Shown here: piece after piece, positions 52,876 through 64,000 of the stretch
Layout: every line of letters starts with the position of its first letter
Numbering within the stretch: the stretch's first letter is position 1
Origin: Dactylonectria macrodidyma
Lineage: Eukaryota; Ascomycota; Sordariomycetes; Hypocreales; Nectriaceae
Length of the DNA stretch: 64,000 nt
Direction of reading: 5' to 3'
Assembly (NCBI GenBank): GCA_020744425.1
Contig: JAGMUV010000029.1
Span: forward strand, 434,001 to 498,000
Notes under the pieces: model-generated
What the model saw: only the letters and a program-made list of their open reading frames with translations
The model's database searches: none
Told to the model about the DNA's origin: nothing
Position numbers and translations under genes: made by a program

Positions 52876-55728
52876 GGGCGGCTAATACATCCGCGCCCGG
52901 GCGCCGATTTAATTTCCCGCGCCCGGGCGTGGCAGGCTTCGCGTTCATCCAACGCGCTCCTGTCGCGTACAAATTCACTGGCAAATCAACGTATATTGGG
53001 CAACAATGAGTCGGCGAACATTCCCTGATGATGCCCTTCTACCCGAAGGCACGTACGAATCGCGCGAAACTCTGTTGGCAGCTATCAATTCTTGGGCGAA
53101 ATCTAGAGGCTATGCATTCACGACGGGGAAGTCTTCGAAAACGTCAAACGGCCGGGTCAAAGTTGTATTCGCATGCGATCGGAACGGGCTGCCACCAAGC
53201 ACATCTGTCGGACGAAAACGCCGTACTTCTAGTAGAGGGACTGGCTGCAAATTCTCGGTGCTGGCTAAACAGTCACTGGACGGAAATACATGGGTCCTAA
53301 GCCATCGACCGGACAAGGAGTGCGGCTTGCACAATCATCCACCAAGCGAAGATCCATCTGCACACCCGGCGCATCGCCAGCTTGAAGAGAGAGACATTAC
53401 AGTTATCTCAAGTCTTACGACCGCTGGTACTGCTCCTCGAGAAATCAGAACTTACCTCCGCAACAATTCTAATACCATCGCGACCCAGCAAGACATCTAT
53501 AATAGAATCGCGGCAACAAGAAGAGATATGCGCGAGGGGCAAAGTAGCATCCAGGCACTGGTTGATCAACTGCACAAGGAGGGCTTCTGGTGCCGAGTCC
53601 AACTGGGTTCAGACAATCGCCTTACAGCCATCTTCTTCGCCCATCCGGATTCCGTTGCATATCTACAGTGCAACCCGGACATCTTGCTTTTAGATTGCAC
53701 CTACAAGACGAACAAGCACGCCATGCCACTCCTTGACATGGTTGGAGTTGATTCTTGTCAGCGGTCTTTCTGCATTGCATTTGCATTTCTCTCTGGCGAA
53801 TCGGAAGAGGACTATTCGTGGGCCCTAGAACACCTCAGGTCACTCTATCAAAGTGAGCTTCCATCTGTCATCTTGACTGACCGGTGCCTGGCTGCGATGA
53901 ATGCTGCTGCAATTTGTTTTTCTGGTTCCAAAGCACTGCTTTGCCTCTGGCATGTCAACAAGGCGGTCCTTCAGCGATGTCGGCCGTTCTTTGCACCGAA
54001 AGGCGATCAAGCAACAGGTCGAGCAGAAGACGAAGCGTGGGATGAATTCTACGCATTCTGGCACTCGATTGTGGCTTCGCCAAACGAAGAGACATTCGAA
54101 GAGCGTCTGGCCAAATTTGAGCTCAAGTACGGCGAGAAGTACCTCGAGCCAGTTGGATACATCAAGATGTGCTGGCTCGAGCCGTACAAAGAGAAGATTG
54201 TGAAGGCATGGGTGGATAAGCACTTGCACTTCGGCAACGTGGCCACCTCGAGGCAGGTGACTTGGGATATCTAGCGCCAAATGAAGCTAATGCATATTTT
54301 CCAGGGCTGAAGGCATCCATTCACTGATGAAGTCGCACATCAAGACATCTACGTTCGACCTCTTCGACGCATGGCAGGCCATGAAACACGCGATCAACAA
54401 CCAACTGAAGGAACTGAATCATGTGCGTGTCTCTCAGCAGATACGGACACCTCTAGATGTTTCTGGAGTAATATTCGAGGCCGTACGAGGCTGGGTTTCG
54501 CACCATGCCTTGCGCAAAGTGCAAGAACAGCGGCAGCTATTCTTGGAGCCACTCAAAGCTCCTTGCAGTCAGTACTTCAGTTCCTCATATGGACTGCCGT
54601 GTGCTCATACCTTGAAGAAGCTCGAGGAAGAGCACCAGAACCTTCTACTCGAGCATTTCCATCCCCATTGGCATTTGAAACGAGGTGCAGCTCGGCCACA
54701 GCCTATACTGGAACCACGCCGAGCCCCGAAGCAAGCCATCCGGTCATCCAATCAGCCAGATACGAGTACTAGACGAAAACCCTCTGGGTTTGAGACAGCT
54801 AAGACTGTCAGAAGAGCTCCCTTCAAATGTAGCGCATGTCACCAGGTTGGCCACCACATGAGAGCAACGATATGTCCTCTGAAATACTCAGAGTTGCTGC
54901 CTGCATCTTCGCCGGCTCAGAATGCAATACCGGTATCGAAGGCGTTGGTAGACCCAATTGCGGAGGATACACCTCCATCAGCGCAGGCTCAAGTCGAGTC
55001 CGTGGCACCTAAAGATATCCCTCCATCAGAGCCAACTCTGCCTCCAAATGTGCCAGAACTGACGAGACCTCAAAAAGCCCCAGCAACGGCAAGGCCTCTA
55101 GCAGGGCCGGAACCGACGAAACATATCTCCATACCATCTACGAATCTAGCAACACCAGGACTGCTACAATACACCTCTCCAGAAGCCATCTATGCTAGAT
55201 ATATTGCCGCAAGAAGTGCCTGGTACGCAGCGCAGCCAGCAGGAAGGGCCCGAACCGATCAAGAGTACCGAAAAGCAATGAAGCTTCCACTGAAGTACCC
55301 CAAATCATCGTACGAATGGTGCTTGGGTTACAAATTTATGGGAAAAATTTGCCGGACCGGAAAGATTCCTCGACCGTGGACTACGGAGGAAGTGATGGCA
55401 TATCTTGACTGGAGTAATGCGGAAGATGCACGCGTGGAAGAGGTTGCTAGGAAGGACATTGAGGCGAATGGCTTTGGAGCAAGAACGAGAGGTCCCGGCT
55501 ATGTATGGGCACAGGTTGACAGAGATACTGAAGAGCAGAACCGCTTATACGGATAGATACGACCTTGCGACTTGCGCCAATTGCTAATGACAATCCGAGA
55601 CGATGATTCTAGTCAGAAATGTTCTTGACCTGGTCCAGGCATGAGCCTGGCGGTGACCCTGAGGAGGCCTGCCACGCCCGGGCGCGGGAAATTAAATCGG
55701 CGCCCGGGCGCGGATGTATTAGCCGCCC
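52876..55728 (+). mobile_element. MULE (Mutator-like) transposon, 2853 bp
   Basis: Bases 52876-52937 and 55667-55728 are 62-bp inverted repeats that look perfect. They start GGGCGGCTAATACATCC and hold a GC-rich palindrome (CGCCCGGGCG) twice around TTTAATTT. They enclose a complete MULE transposase gene. A 9-11 bp target duplication was not evident (left flank AGACGGCCT, right flank CGCAAACGC). The right terminus is only 118 bp from the start codon of factor B. Confidence 0.92.
53006..55556 (+). CDS. MULE transposase with a GC-AG intron
   Basis: Two exons, 53006-54252 and 54305-55556, give 832 residues. The N-terminal part is a FAR1/WRKY-GCM1-like DNA-binding region (INSWAKSRGYAFTTGKS, FACDRNGLP, CGLHNHPPSED). 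Then comes the MULE catalytic domain (ILLLDCTYKTNKHAMPLLDM, SVILTDRCLAAMNAA, LCLWHVNKAVLQRC), a SWIM zinc finger (PCSQYFSSSYGLPCAHTL) and a zinc-knuckle-like CSACHQVGHHMRATICP. The 52-bp intron is deduced: GC donor (GCAGGT at 54253), branch GCTAATG, acceptor TTTTCCAG. It restores the family sequence SRAEGIHSLMK in frame; the neighbouring GT donor would give an immediate TGA. With that splice the gene is intact and may be active. Confidence 0.88.
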
Positions 55729-55846
55729 CGCAAACGCCACCTGGTAAGCTCAGGCGTAACGCGGGATTTAAATCCCGTACTGAAATAAGGTTAGTGGGGG
55801 GACCCCATGCTCCGATAAGGACAACTGAGCTTTGTTCACACCAGCC

Positions 55847-58477
55847 ATGACACCATCGATATCACAATCTGCGTCGAAGAGGAAGTTTCGAAAGCATGTC
55901 ACAACTGCTTGTGCGCAGTGTCGCGAGTGTAAAGTCAAAGTATGCAACGCAGCATCTTGAAGGACATAGATGATAATGACAGTCCGAAGTGCGATGGAGC
56001 AACGCCCATTTGTGGGAGTTGTCTGCGAAAAGGAAAAGAATGCCGATATGAGGCCAGGGCAGATCGAAGAAAGTAAGTGGTGCCATATGCTCAGTGTAAG
56101 AGCTGAATGATGACAAGCTGTTTTCGTCCAGACTCTCTCCCCGTGTCGCGATCGAATTGCTCTCAACGAGGGTGAACCAGCTCTCCAAATTCATCATCGA
56201 AAATGGCCTCGAACCACCGCCCATGCAACCGGATAACGCCGAAACACTCTCTGCAATTCTACACACCTTCGGGCTTGGGCAACTACAACCTCAGTCGAGA
56301 GAGCCAACAAATGCATCCTCCGTCGAGCTAGCCGACCAGATTGACGAGGGCATGGTGCCAGAGTCGATGGATCAACCAGCAGCATCTGTCGACTCGCATA
56401 CCACCTCCTGGAGTATAGGTTCTGCCTCTAACGACGATATTTACAGGCTTCAATCCATGCTAGATGTCGAATCTCAACTTCCCCCGGACTCTTCTACATC
56501 AGACGAATACGGGCTTGAAAATTCACAAGACAGCGAGGACGAGCTGGTCGAGCAACTCTCCGACCGCATCGGCACACTGCAAATTCGACTAGGCGGGCAT
56601 ATTCGCTTTTTTTGGCTCGACGTCGAATTTCCACTTGCTCGAGATGCCCGGGACTGATGGGACAACGAGCGTTTATCATCGGACAGTACGGAATGATGGC
56701 ATGAAATACCTCGATCTTGTTGGCCTTGGCAAACGTGTTCCCTCAGAGATTGAGGAGCATCTGACCAGCCTCTACTTTGCCTGGCAGGATCCATGCTCTC
56801 ATGTGGTTGATAGGACTATTTTCGGGGACGCCAAAGTGCAGTGGCAGAGTGGACAGGATACGCCATATTATTCGGAGGCTCTGACAAGCGCCATGTACGT
56901 TGAGTATCAAGACTCAATTCCACCCATTTCTGACGTTTCTGCATACAGTTGTGCAGTTGGAGCTGCGTTTGATGCTCGCTATCATCAAGCGTTTGTCACG
57001 TTCCCGCGATCGCTTTCTGAGTTCTTTGCCGACCGAGCAAAGGCTCTTCTTGAAATTGAGCTGGATTCACCGCCGACTGTGGCCACAGTTCAGACCTTAG
57101 TGGTTCTCAGTGCACACGAGAATGGCATTGGCAGAGATGCGAGGGCGTGGCTGTACAGCGGTACGCTTAGATCCTTCCTTGGATAACTGGCTTGACAGTA
57201 ACCAGTTCAGGCATGGCGATGAGACTCGCCTATCTTCTCGCGCTCGATCAAAATCTGACGCAGTACATCGCAAAAGGTCTTCTTACTCCAGCGGAAGCAG
57301 AGCTACGTAAAGTAGTATTCTGGGGGGCTTGCGTAGTCGACCAGTAGGTTATCAGTTAACGCAGGAATTGGTTATTCTAACAGTTTGCAGTGCATGGAGT
57401 TTCCAAATTGGACAGCGTTTCGGTTCTCTCCCAAAGACGCCACCGCCGCAAAACCCACGTCTCGTCAAGAGAGAGCTGAGCAATGGATTGCCTACGTGGC
57501 GCCGGCATCACCTGCAACTGCTCTCACGGACTATACCGATCTGGTCTGTCGATATCAGGCCTCGCTCATTGAAACAATGGGGCCCCTGTCAACGACAGTA
57601 TATGGGGATGTGTCCATTCCAAAGCCAACACTTCAAGAGATCAATGCACGGACTGTCGCTGAGCTGCTCAAATGGAAGGCTACTCTGCCCTTTGAGCTCC
57701 AGGTCAATAACATTGATCACAGCACGCCTTGCCTTCCACATATGCTTATGATGCAGTAAGCCGACCAATTCGGCCCATTCGGGTACCTCAAGGGCTAACT
57801 TTGCCAGCATGCAATACCATCAAGCCATGATCTACGCCCATAGACCATACATGTCCAAATCCTACCTTCAGCCTCAGCCACCCCAAGGACCTGGAGCTCG
57901 TCACGCCCGACAAATGTGCATAGAGTCCGCCAGCTCTATCGCTCAACTTCTATGCTCTTACGAAGCACGGTATTCTCTACGACGCATGAATATCCAAGCC
58001 GTAGCCATCACTTTCTCTGCGGCTCTACCGCTCCTGTTTACAACAATATCACATCAAATTTCACGAGAAAACGAGATGTTTGGTCATTTGGGGACTTGCT
58101 TTCGAGCGCTAGATGAGTTGGGATCGACATGGGAGAGCGCTAAACGAGCGCGTGACTTTATAGCCAGGTTACAACGTCATTGGGATACCCAGTACAGGTC
58201 GAGCAACTGGCCCGGTCGCTCAGGAAAGAGTCAAATTAGATCAACAGCTTTGGGAGAAGGACCGCAGGCTTCAATTGTGTCGAATGATGATGGAGGAAGC
58301 ACCGTAGAAGTTCCCCGGGGAGGGAGCCAGCGGGCTGGTTTCAACAACTCTATGGGCGCGGACTTTGATCTTGATTGGATACTTACGGCGGATCTGCAAG
58401 GAATGTCTCCTGACTGGGGGAGCTTCTTTTCCGTCACATCAGGGGGCATGCTATCGAATAGTTCGCTAGGCCAATAA
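55847..58477 (+). CDS. Zn2Cys6 transcription factor B (indel-damaged)
   Basis: Seven exons: 55847-55939, 55990-56072, 56132-56894, 56949-57160, 57211-57343, 57391-57755 and 57808-58477; about 772 residues. It is a paralogue of factor A with the same zinc cluster layout (CAQCRECKVKC, CGSCLRKGKEC), LSPRVAIELLSTRVNQL, YHRTVRNDGMKYLD, TSLYFAWQDPCSHVVDR and RALDELGSTWESAKRARDF. Exons 2 and 5 have the same lengths as in A (83, 133 bp). A's intron 41096-41041 is absent here. The model needs two corrections: one T too many in the T7 run 56607-56613, and one base missing near 57416 in the WSFQIGQ-PFRF segment. Using acceptor 57383 instead of 57390 would restore the second frame but lose the conserved WSF segment. 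Factor B is either a pseudogene or affected by sequencing errors. Confidence 0.8.
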
Positions 58478-59064
58478 TTTTGATACTACGGATTACAAGT
58501 CATCACCTAAAGAGGTGTACAGCATATCCATGGCGCTTCAACCTGCCAAGCGTAAAGCCGTGGCATGTTCGAGAACAACATTCCTGTCATAGGGATCCTT
58601 TCCGTTTCCCGCGGCCGATTTCTAGTGATTCGGGAAATAAGGCACTTCTCCGACCAACGAAAACAAGACTACGGAGCCTCGGCCTCTGGTGCGCGAGGGT
58701 TGTGTAGAATCCCCCGGGATGAGAAAGGTCCCTCCGACTATGCTCAGCTTGCTCGTCAACAGCCTCCCCGGTCTCGGTCCGTCCCTGTGGGGACTGATGG
58801 CTGATTCCCCGCCGGATGGGTGGCAATCGATGATCGGAACTACGTCGCCGAGTCAAGTGTACTAACGAGACGATGACCAGCATTTTCCGACCCCGATTCA
58901 GTCCCCGCTATTCGGTGTTCGGCCAGCTAAGCAAAATTTCCAGACACAACAGGACACGTAATGCAAATAAAGATGTTGCATGCGTAGACAGTGAGGCATG
59001 GGCTGGTGTAGTAGAGTTTTCAAACTGTTCAACTTGCGAAATCCTGAAGACGCAGTAGATCAAG
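58478..59064. other. intergenic
   Basis: Between factor B and the glyoxalase-fold gene. No gene supported. Confidence 0.55.
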
Positions 59065-59656
59065 ATGTCCGCCGTAAGTACTCTTCCTACTCCGGACGAG
59101 TTGAAGTATGCGATTCAACTTCAATCAACAGTCGAGCATTCAATGCTAACCTTTGACTTGCGGCATTCAGACTCATATGCGCCCGATAAACCACGTCGGC
59201 GTCTCCGTAAACGATATCGAAGCCGTAACGAAATGGTACACCGAAGTCATGGGCTTCAAGGTCCACGCCAACAAGATCAAGCACATCAGGCGCTCCGAAG
59301 ACCCCAACAACGGCATCTTCAAGATCTACCCCTCATCACTACAAGAAGTCAAGCTAGCCTTCATGGCGACCGGCAACGGTGTTGGCTTTGAGGTCTTTGA
59401 GTTCTTGGATCCTGTCTACCAGAGGGTCGAGGAGTTTGAGTACAGCCGTGGTGGTTTCTTCCATCTCTGTGTGACAGACCCCGATCCGCAGGCTCTTTTA
59501 GCCAAGGTTCTCAGCAAGGGCGGGAGCAAAGTTGGCGATGCTATCGTCAATATGCCCAGTGGGTCGAAGTGTCTGTACTTTAGGGATCCTTGGGGGAATG
59601 TTATTGAGGTTTTGGATATGAGCTTCGATCGTATGGCGGGGATAGACACGGCCTGA
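59065..59656 (+). CDS. glyoxalase/VOC-fold protein
   Basis: Two exons, a 9-bp first exon 59065-59073 (Met-Ser-Ala) and 59171-59656, separated by a 97-bp intron with GTAAGT donor, GCTAAC branch and TTCAG acceptor; 164 residues. It is a vicinal-oxygen-chelate (glyoxalase/dioxygenase) fold: INHVGVSVNDIEAVTKWY at the start and GNVIEVLDMSF at the end form the paired modules. Candidate metal ligands are His in NHVG, Glu in FEVFEFLD, His in FFHLCV and Glu in VIEV. The reaction (lyase, isomerase or dioxygenase) and substrate cannot be told from sequence. It lies downstream of factor B on the same strand, so co-regulation is possible. An ATG-initiated reading without the small exon would start at MRPINHVGV. 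Confidence 0.85.
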
Positions 59657-62600
59657 TATACATTCATGCACGAGTGCTTCGTCGAACGACTCACACGCTT
59701 TGAAGCGCTGCCAAGAACACAGGCAGGTTACCCTAAGCCTTTAAGTTTACTTTCTTATCGCAAATTACAATTTACAATCAATACAAGAATTTTTTGTGAG
59801 GTGGTAAACCGAACACGTCCACTTGTTCAAACCATGAAAATGAGGCAAGGGACTTGATGGCAAGTTGATGCCCTCTTCGTACTTGCCTACTACCTGGACA
59901 CTCGCTGCCGCCTCCAAAGTCGCGCAAGTTTGAAAATTCGCGGGGCCACTCAGAGGGTCCGAGAGTTCTCTCACTCGAAACAATCTTTGGATACTGAATC
60001 GGTGCGTGAATTTGGTCTCGAAAGCACTCGACGCCATCCCTTAAGAGGGAAAGACGCTCACATCTGAGCTCTCCTTGATGGTGACACTCTCTGTCAAGAG
60101 AACCAGGTGCCGGGGCTTGCCATGTATGCAGGCCTTGTCTCGTAAGACGGCAACACAGACCCCTCAGTTGCTGCAGAGCGTGTAAGCGACCTGTCTGCAT
60201 GATATGATCAGCATACAATATCCTAAATGGTACGCCCGAGTGCGGTGTTTCGTAAGAACCTGTTGGTTGTACTTCATATTGTGCGAAGTTACGTACTAAT
60301 ACTAGTTAGTCGCTACGTACAGTAGACGGCGGATGAGGGGAAGCATAAAGTGAACTAGTGGGGGACAGAAAATGAGCGACTCTCTTGGGGGAGGTGAGTG
60401 AGTGAAGCATTCTCGTGTTTTCTGTCCCCCCGCGCAGGGCCAAGTCGAAAGAGTTGGGGCTAACTTCCTCTCGCATCAGCAGCTGCTCATACCAGCCGCA
60501 CTTGGTCTGGTCCAGAACCTCGGTTTCCCCATCTGTCTGGGCCAGTCATGTTCATAAGTCCTATCTAGCTTGAGTCTTGCCGGACCTTGGGGTTTCAGAC
60601 CCTGGGCTAAGAACGGGCCAAGAACGGACCAAGTATTGGCCTTATGTTTCCTTCCTCATCCTCCTATTCACCACCTTTGCCGGAGCCCGTCGAATGTGGC
60701 ATGTCGAGGTACTGACTCGTGCCATTCTAGTACCATTCTGTTGAGCATCACTCATTGACCCCCCATTTAGCCGTTACCGAATACTACGAGTTTGGACTCA
60801 GATGGAATCTGTGCGTACTCGAACAGGTGGGAGATAATCGGGGTAACTTGGAGGTGATGATCAACCATAATGCGAATGAGTCAGTCGAGCCAACAATCCC
60901 TACACCACTCGGCCCCCTTGACCCCCTTGCCCCCCCGGCACCGCCGTTGGGTGAGAGCGGAGAGGGCGATAGTTACGGACATCGCGTCCGCGTCGGATTT
61001 CGAACCCGATGGTGCATGTTACGTAGACGGTAGCTGGCACCACAAAGGAGCTGGGACCTCAGCATTACCCCGGACATCACTCCACTTTACCCCAGAGATC
61101 ACGCAAGCTGAGAGGGCCAACCCCAAGAAACTAAGAGAAGCCAAGTTTTGATAGGACTAGGAGATGGGAATATCTAGTGGAGATGCTGCCTATGACGTCA
61201 TCGTCGGCCCCAATTTCCGTGTCCTATCACGAGATTACCCATTACCCCAGGCTGCGATAGCAGTGTCCACATCCCCTTTATCCCCCGCGAGACCCGAGAG
61301 TACCCCGGACAGTACCCCACATTACCCCAGAGCCCATTGTATAAAGACTTGGATTAATGTCTTCCCCAGTGATCAACATCTCCATCACTCTTTACCTCTT
61401 TGCCTCTTCACCTCTTCCAAGACTTCGGTGAGAAAAGAAAACAGACGATGTCGATCCTGAGCTTCCAGTCTTTCATACCTGACTTGTAACGGGGTGTTGT
61501 GTGCTGGAACAGCAATATTCTTGAAAGGAGGATTCCACCGTACTAATACTTCAACATTATTCTCTCTTCAGGAATTAATTACCTTCTAGTGACTATATCG
61601 AAATTGCCGGGCCAATAACTAGTATTATTCGCAATGTCTTGATGAGAAAAATCGGAGTTCTATTTCTTCTTGAATAATGGAAGGGGATTATATCATGACA
61701 TCCCTGCCGCACGATGCTCGATCGACGGCTGTCCAAGAAGTCGACTACGCTTTTCCTACTCGCCGAAGACGCCCCTTCGTGACTCCTGCTGCTCCGTGCC
61801 GACTGTGTCCTTCACTGGCTTTGGCCACAGCAGATAGCAATCCAATTGTAACCTCGGTTCTATATTTCTCCGTCCAAATGATCATCAAGAACGTTTTCCA
61901 GATAGGATGGGGGAGACATGAAGCATCCCGAGGATGGTGTCGTGGCTATCACATCCAGGTAGGTGCCGAACGGGAGATCCCCCACCAGAGGCGGATAAGA
62001 TTGTACAAAGGCTGACATCTAGGATCTAGTTGCCCAGGTGGCGATGGTTGGTCTGGTCGAAAGTGTGCTGTTTGGGGAGCTGGGGGAACCAGGCAATAAG
62101 CGACTCGACTACCGGAGACCTTTTGCCAATGAAGACAGAACAGGGCTCCAGGTGCTGTCTGTTGTTTGCTCAATTACAACAGACAGAGGCAGCAGAGTTA
62201 CGGGGAGAGGCAGGGTTGGATTGCGATTTGCAAGAAGAGAAGGTATGGGGGGGTTCTCAAGGGGTTCAGTCTAGCGACTCTTAGCATCAGAAGCAACGAT
62301 TCACGGCGGGGTTCTTCAGCGAGGGGCTAGGGACGATGAAATACGCATGGCCCTCTCGCAAGCCACCGACCAAAATGCGACTCTTGGCTACGCCCTAGTT
62401 AGCATCCCGGGACGGCACAAGCAGAGGCTAGGCCGTGAGAGGGAAAATAAACCTCCCCGAATAGAGAGCGAGAGGTTCCGATACCCGGGGTCAGCCAGCA
62501 AGCCTCTCGAGTTTGAGAGGAGAGTGGGCCACGTGCACGGAATGTTTCCGGAGGATAGCTCTTGGGTCTCTGCAGGGCCGCTGACGGCTCAGGAACATCT

Positions 62601-64000
62601 TTTAACTTGATGTAATGCTGCCGACGTGCGCTGCATGTGGCCATATCAGTGGACCCTTGGCCCCTCTCGACAGGAACAACAATCATCTCCAGCTCCTGGA
62701 CTTGACGCCTTGTGAGACTGACTAGGACACCAGGTCCAAGGTGGCAAGATCCCTGTTACGGCTGGATGGGCCTGTGGCATGAACATCTTTCCGGACACAT
62801 GAGACGGCAGACTCCGAGAAGATTTGATGCCCGCCGGCTGCTCCAGGGCTGTTTGGGAGTCGGGATTACAACAAGAGACTTGGATGAAGCATGTGTCAAT
62901 GCACCCTGTTAGTTGGTCACCATCGCCCAGAACGCTACCTGAGTCACACAAGAAAGACCAAGGCAGCCGGGCCAAGGTCCCATTGGCCGCGGCACCACGG
63001 GGCTGAAGCCTTTGTGCTCCGTGAGATGGGATTCGTCGGGAAGGTTAGCTTACACAGTAGAGGGCGGGCTGGATACGTCTCTCGCCGATGGGGATTGGCG
63101 CGCAAGGGTCCCCTCACAGCAAGGTTTCGACCGTCCTCTGGAACGACCCATTCTCCCAAAGAAACTGGTGCCTCACTCTGTCGCTCCAGCTGCTGAAACG
63201 CCCTCTCGGAATCCGGCCCATGGGCTTGGGCTTTGCCTCCACGGCTCCTGCGGGCCCGACTTGGCTTCGCGCCGGATTGATTCGTCCGCCTGAGTCGGGG
63301 GCAGATCATCTAAGTCCTTCACGGCCTAGAGACTTGCCGGCGCAGCGGATCGAAGGCACGCATCCCCATTTGCTGTCGGGACAAGTGCAAGTATGCCTTC
63401 TTTGTCGATGATTCGAACGTTGCGACGCATCTCCGAGATAGTTCCGAACGGCTAGCCTGTAAAACGATACTACTCTAACCCTCTCCCTCCAAGCGATAAT
63501 GGCTCCTAAACGACAACTGCCCTAAACTTGCCTAGCTTATCAGAGCTTTCGATCTGGAGTTCTGCAGATGATGGACGCTAACAACTACCAATCAAGCACG
63601 AACAAACCATCGCATCCTCAGCGATGAGGTTCTTACGGGACGATGATTCGGTCGACGGCGCGAACTTGTTTTGGGGGATGGATCGACTCGTTATTACAGA
63701 TACTGCTTGTGTGGGACCAGACTTCTCAGAATGACAGCTTTCAGTTAAGGAAAGGTTGATGAACAAGATTAGGGTCGCGTGGATGCTTGCCAAGGTGCAT
63801 GCTGCCGTTACTGTTGAGCAAACTCAGGGTTCGCCCCTTACACCCAACCACCACCCAAGCGGAGAACTTGGCGGAAAGTGCGGCACAGTGGCGCGCACCA
63901 GTCCCCTTCAATAACATTTGTCTGCTGCGGTGCGATTTCAGGATCAGGAGTGCATGATAGAGCCCAAAGAATTAAATCACCAGCCGGAGGGAGGGGGAGA
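59657..64000. other. long gene-free region
   Basis: No gene could be supported in 4.3 kb. Open frames (for example from ATG 61677, 112 residues) lack domains and conservation clues. Structures seen are the hairpin at 60360-60430 (GGGGGACAGAAAA mirrored) and repeated TACCCC words at 61064-61330. Confidence 0.5.
60360..60430. repeat. inverted repeat, 13-bp arms
   Basis: GGGGGACAGAAAA (60360-60372) pairs with TTTTCTGTCCCCC (60418-60430) across a 45-bp loop. Could be a small MITE end pair or a hairpin; no element features beyond it. Confidence 0.6.

Noticed and set aside
53381..54772. Extra frames within the MULE transposase
   Set aside because: They overlap conserved catalytic and SWIM-domain coding sequence in another frame.
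61677..62015. 112-codon ATG frame in the right arm
   Set aside because: No recognisable domain, signal peptide or neighbour context; could be chance.

Overview
The window is nuclear DNA of a filamentous ascomycete, most likely a Sordariomycete-like mould. The genes carry short introns (about 46-110 bp) with GTRNGT donors and CTAAC/CTAAT branch sites. The gene families are typical of Pezizomycotina: a HeLo-NACHT-ankyrin NLR, Zn2Cys6 factors, a FlbD-type MYB protein, a fungal rhodopsin-domain membrane protein and fungal DNA transposons. Several transposase relics have stop codons of the kind made by C-to-T change at CpA, the signature of repeat-induced point mutation (RIP). The species was not identified.

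Region 1 (1-22 kb): a twin-chromodomain protein; a hAT transposon nested, with an exact 8-bp target duplication, inside a MITE-like element; a 1968-residue NLR (HeLo, NACHT, about 35 ankyrin repeats, C-terminal ZZ finger) on the minus strand; a PD-(D/E)XK nuclease-like protein; and a terminal-inverted-repeat element beside a 5'-truncated piggyBac transposase. Region 2 (21-24.3 kb) is a gene graveyard of ankyrin, TPR and LINE reverse-transcriptase relics plus a short non-autonomous hAT-like element.

Region 3 (24.7-36 kb): a FlbD-type MYB regulator with about 4 kb of gene-free upstream DNA; a second, RIP-like-damaged hAT; a myo-inositol-type sugar transporter that lacks its C-terminal part next to that hAT; and a five-exon rhodopsin-domain protein. 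Region 4 (37-56 kb) is a transposon island holding a damaged piggyBac, three pogo/Fot1-type copies (two apparently intact, in opposite orientation) and a complete MULE with 62-bp inverted repeats. Embedded in it are Zn2Cys6 factor A, a short-chain dehydrogenase, a tiny secreted Cys-rich ORF, a RecQ/telomere-linked-helicase relic and a glycosidase-like relic split by a pogo copy. Region 5 (55.8-59.7 kb): Zn2Cys6 factor B, an inverted paralogue of A, and a glyoxalase-fold (VOC) protein. From 59.7 kb to the end no gene could be supported.

How the genes relate: most genic content is independent host loci broken up by mobile DNA. The two paralogous factors, each beside a small-molecule enzyme (SDR beside A, VOC beside B), may be an old duplicated regulator-enzyme arrangement. 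Both factors contain single-base indels in or near homopolymers, which may be real decay or assembly error. All exon models were built by hand from splice consensus, reading phase and homology between copies; no search was run.
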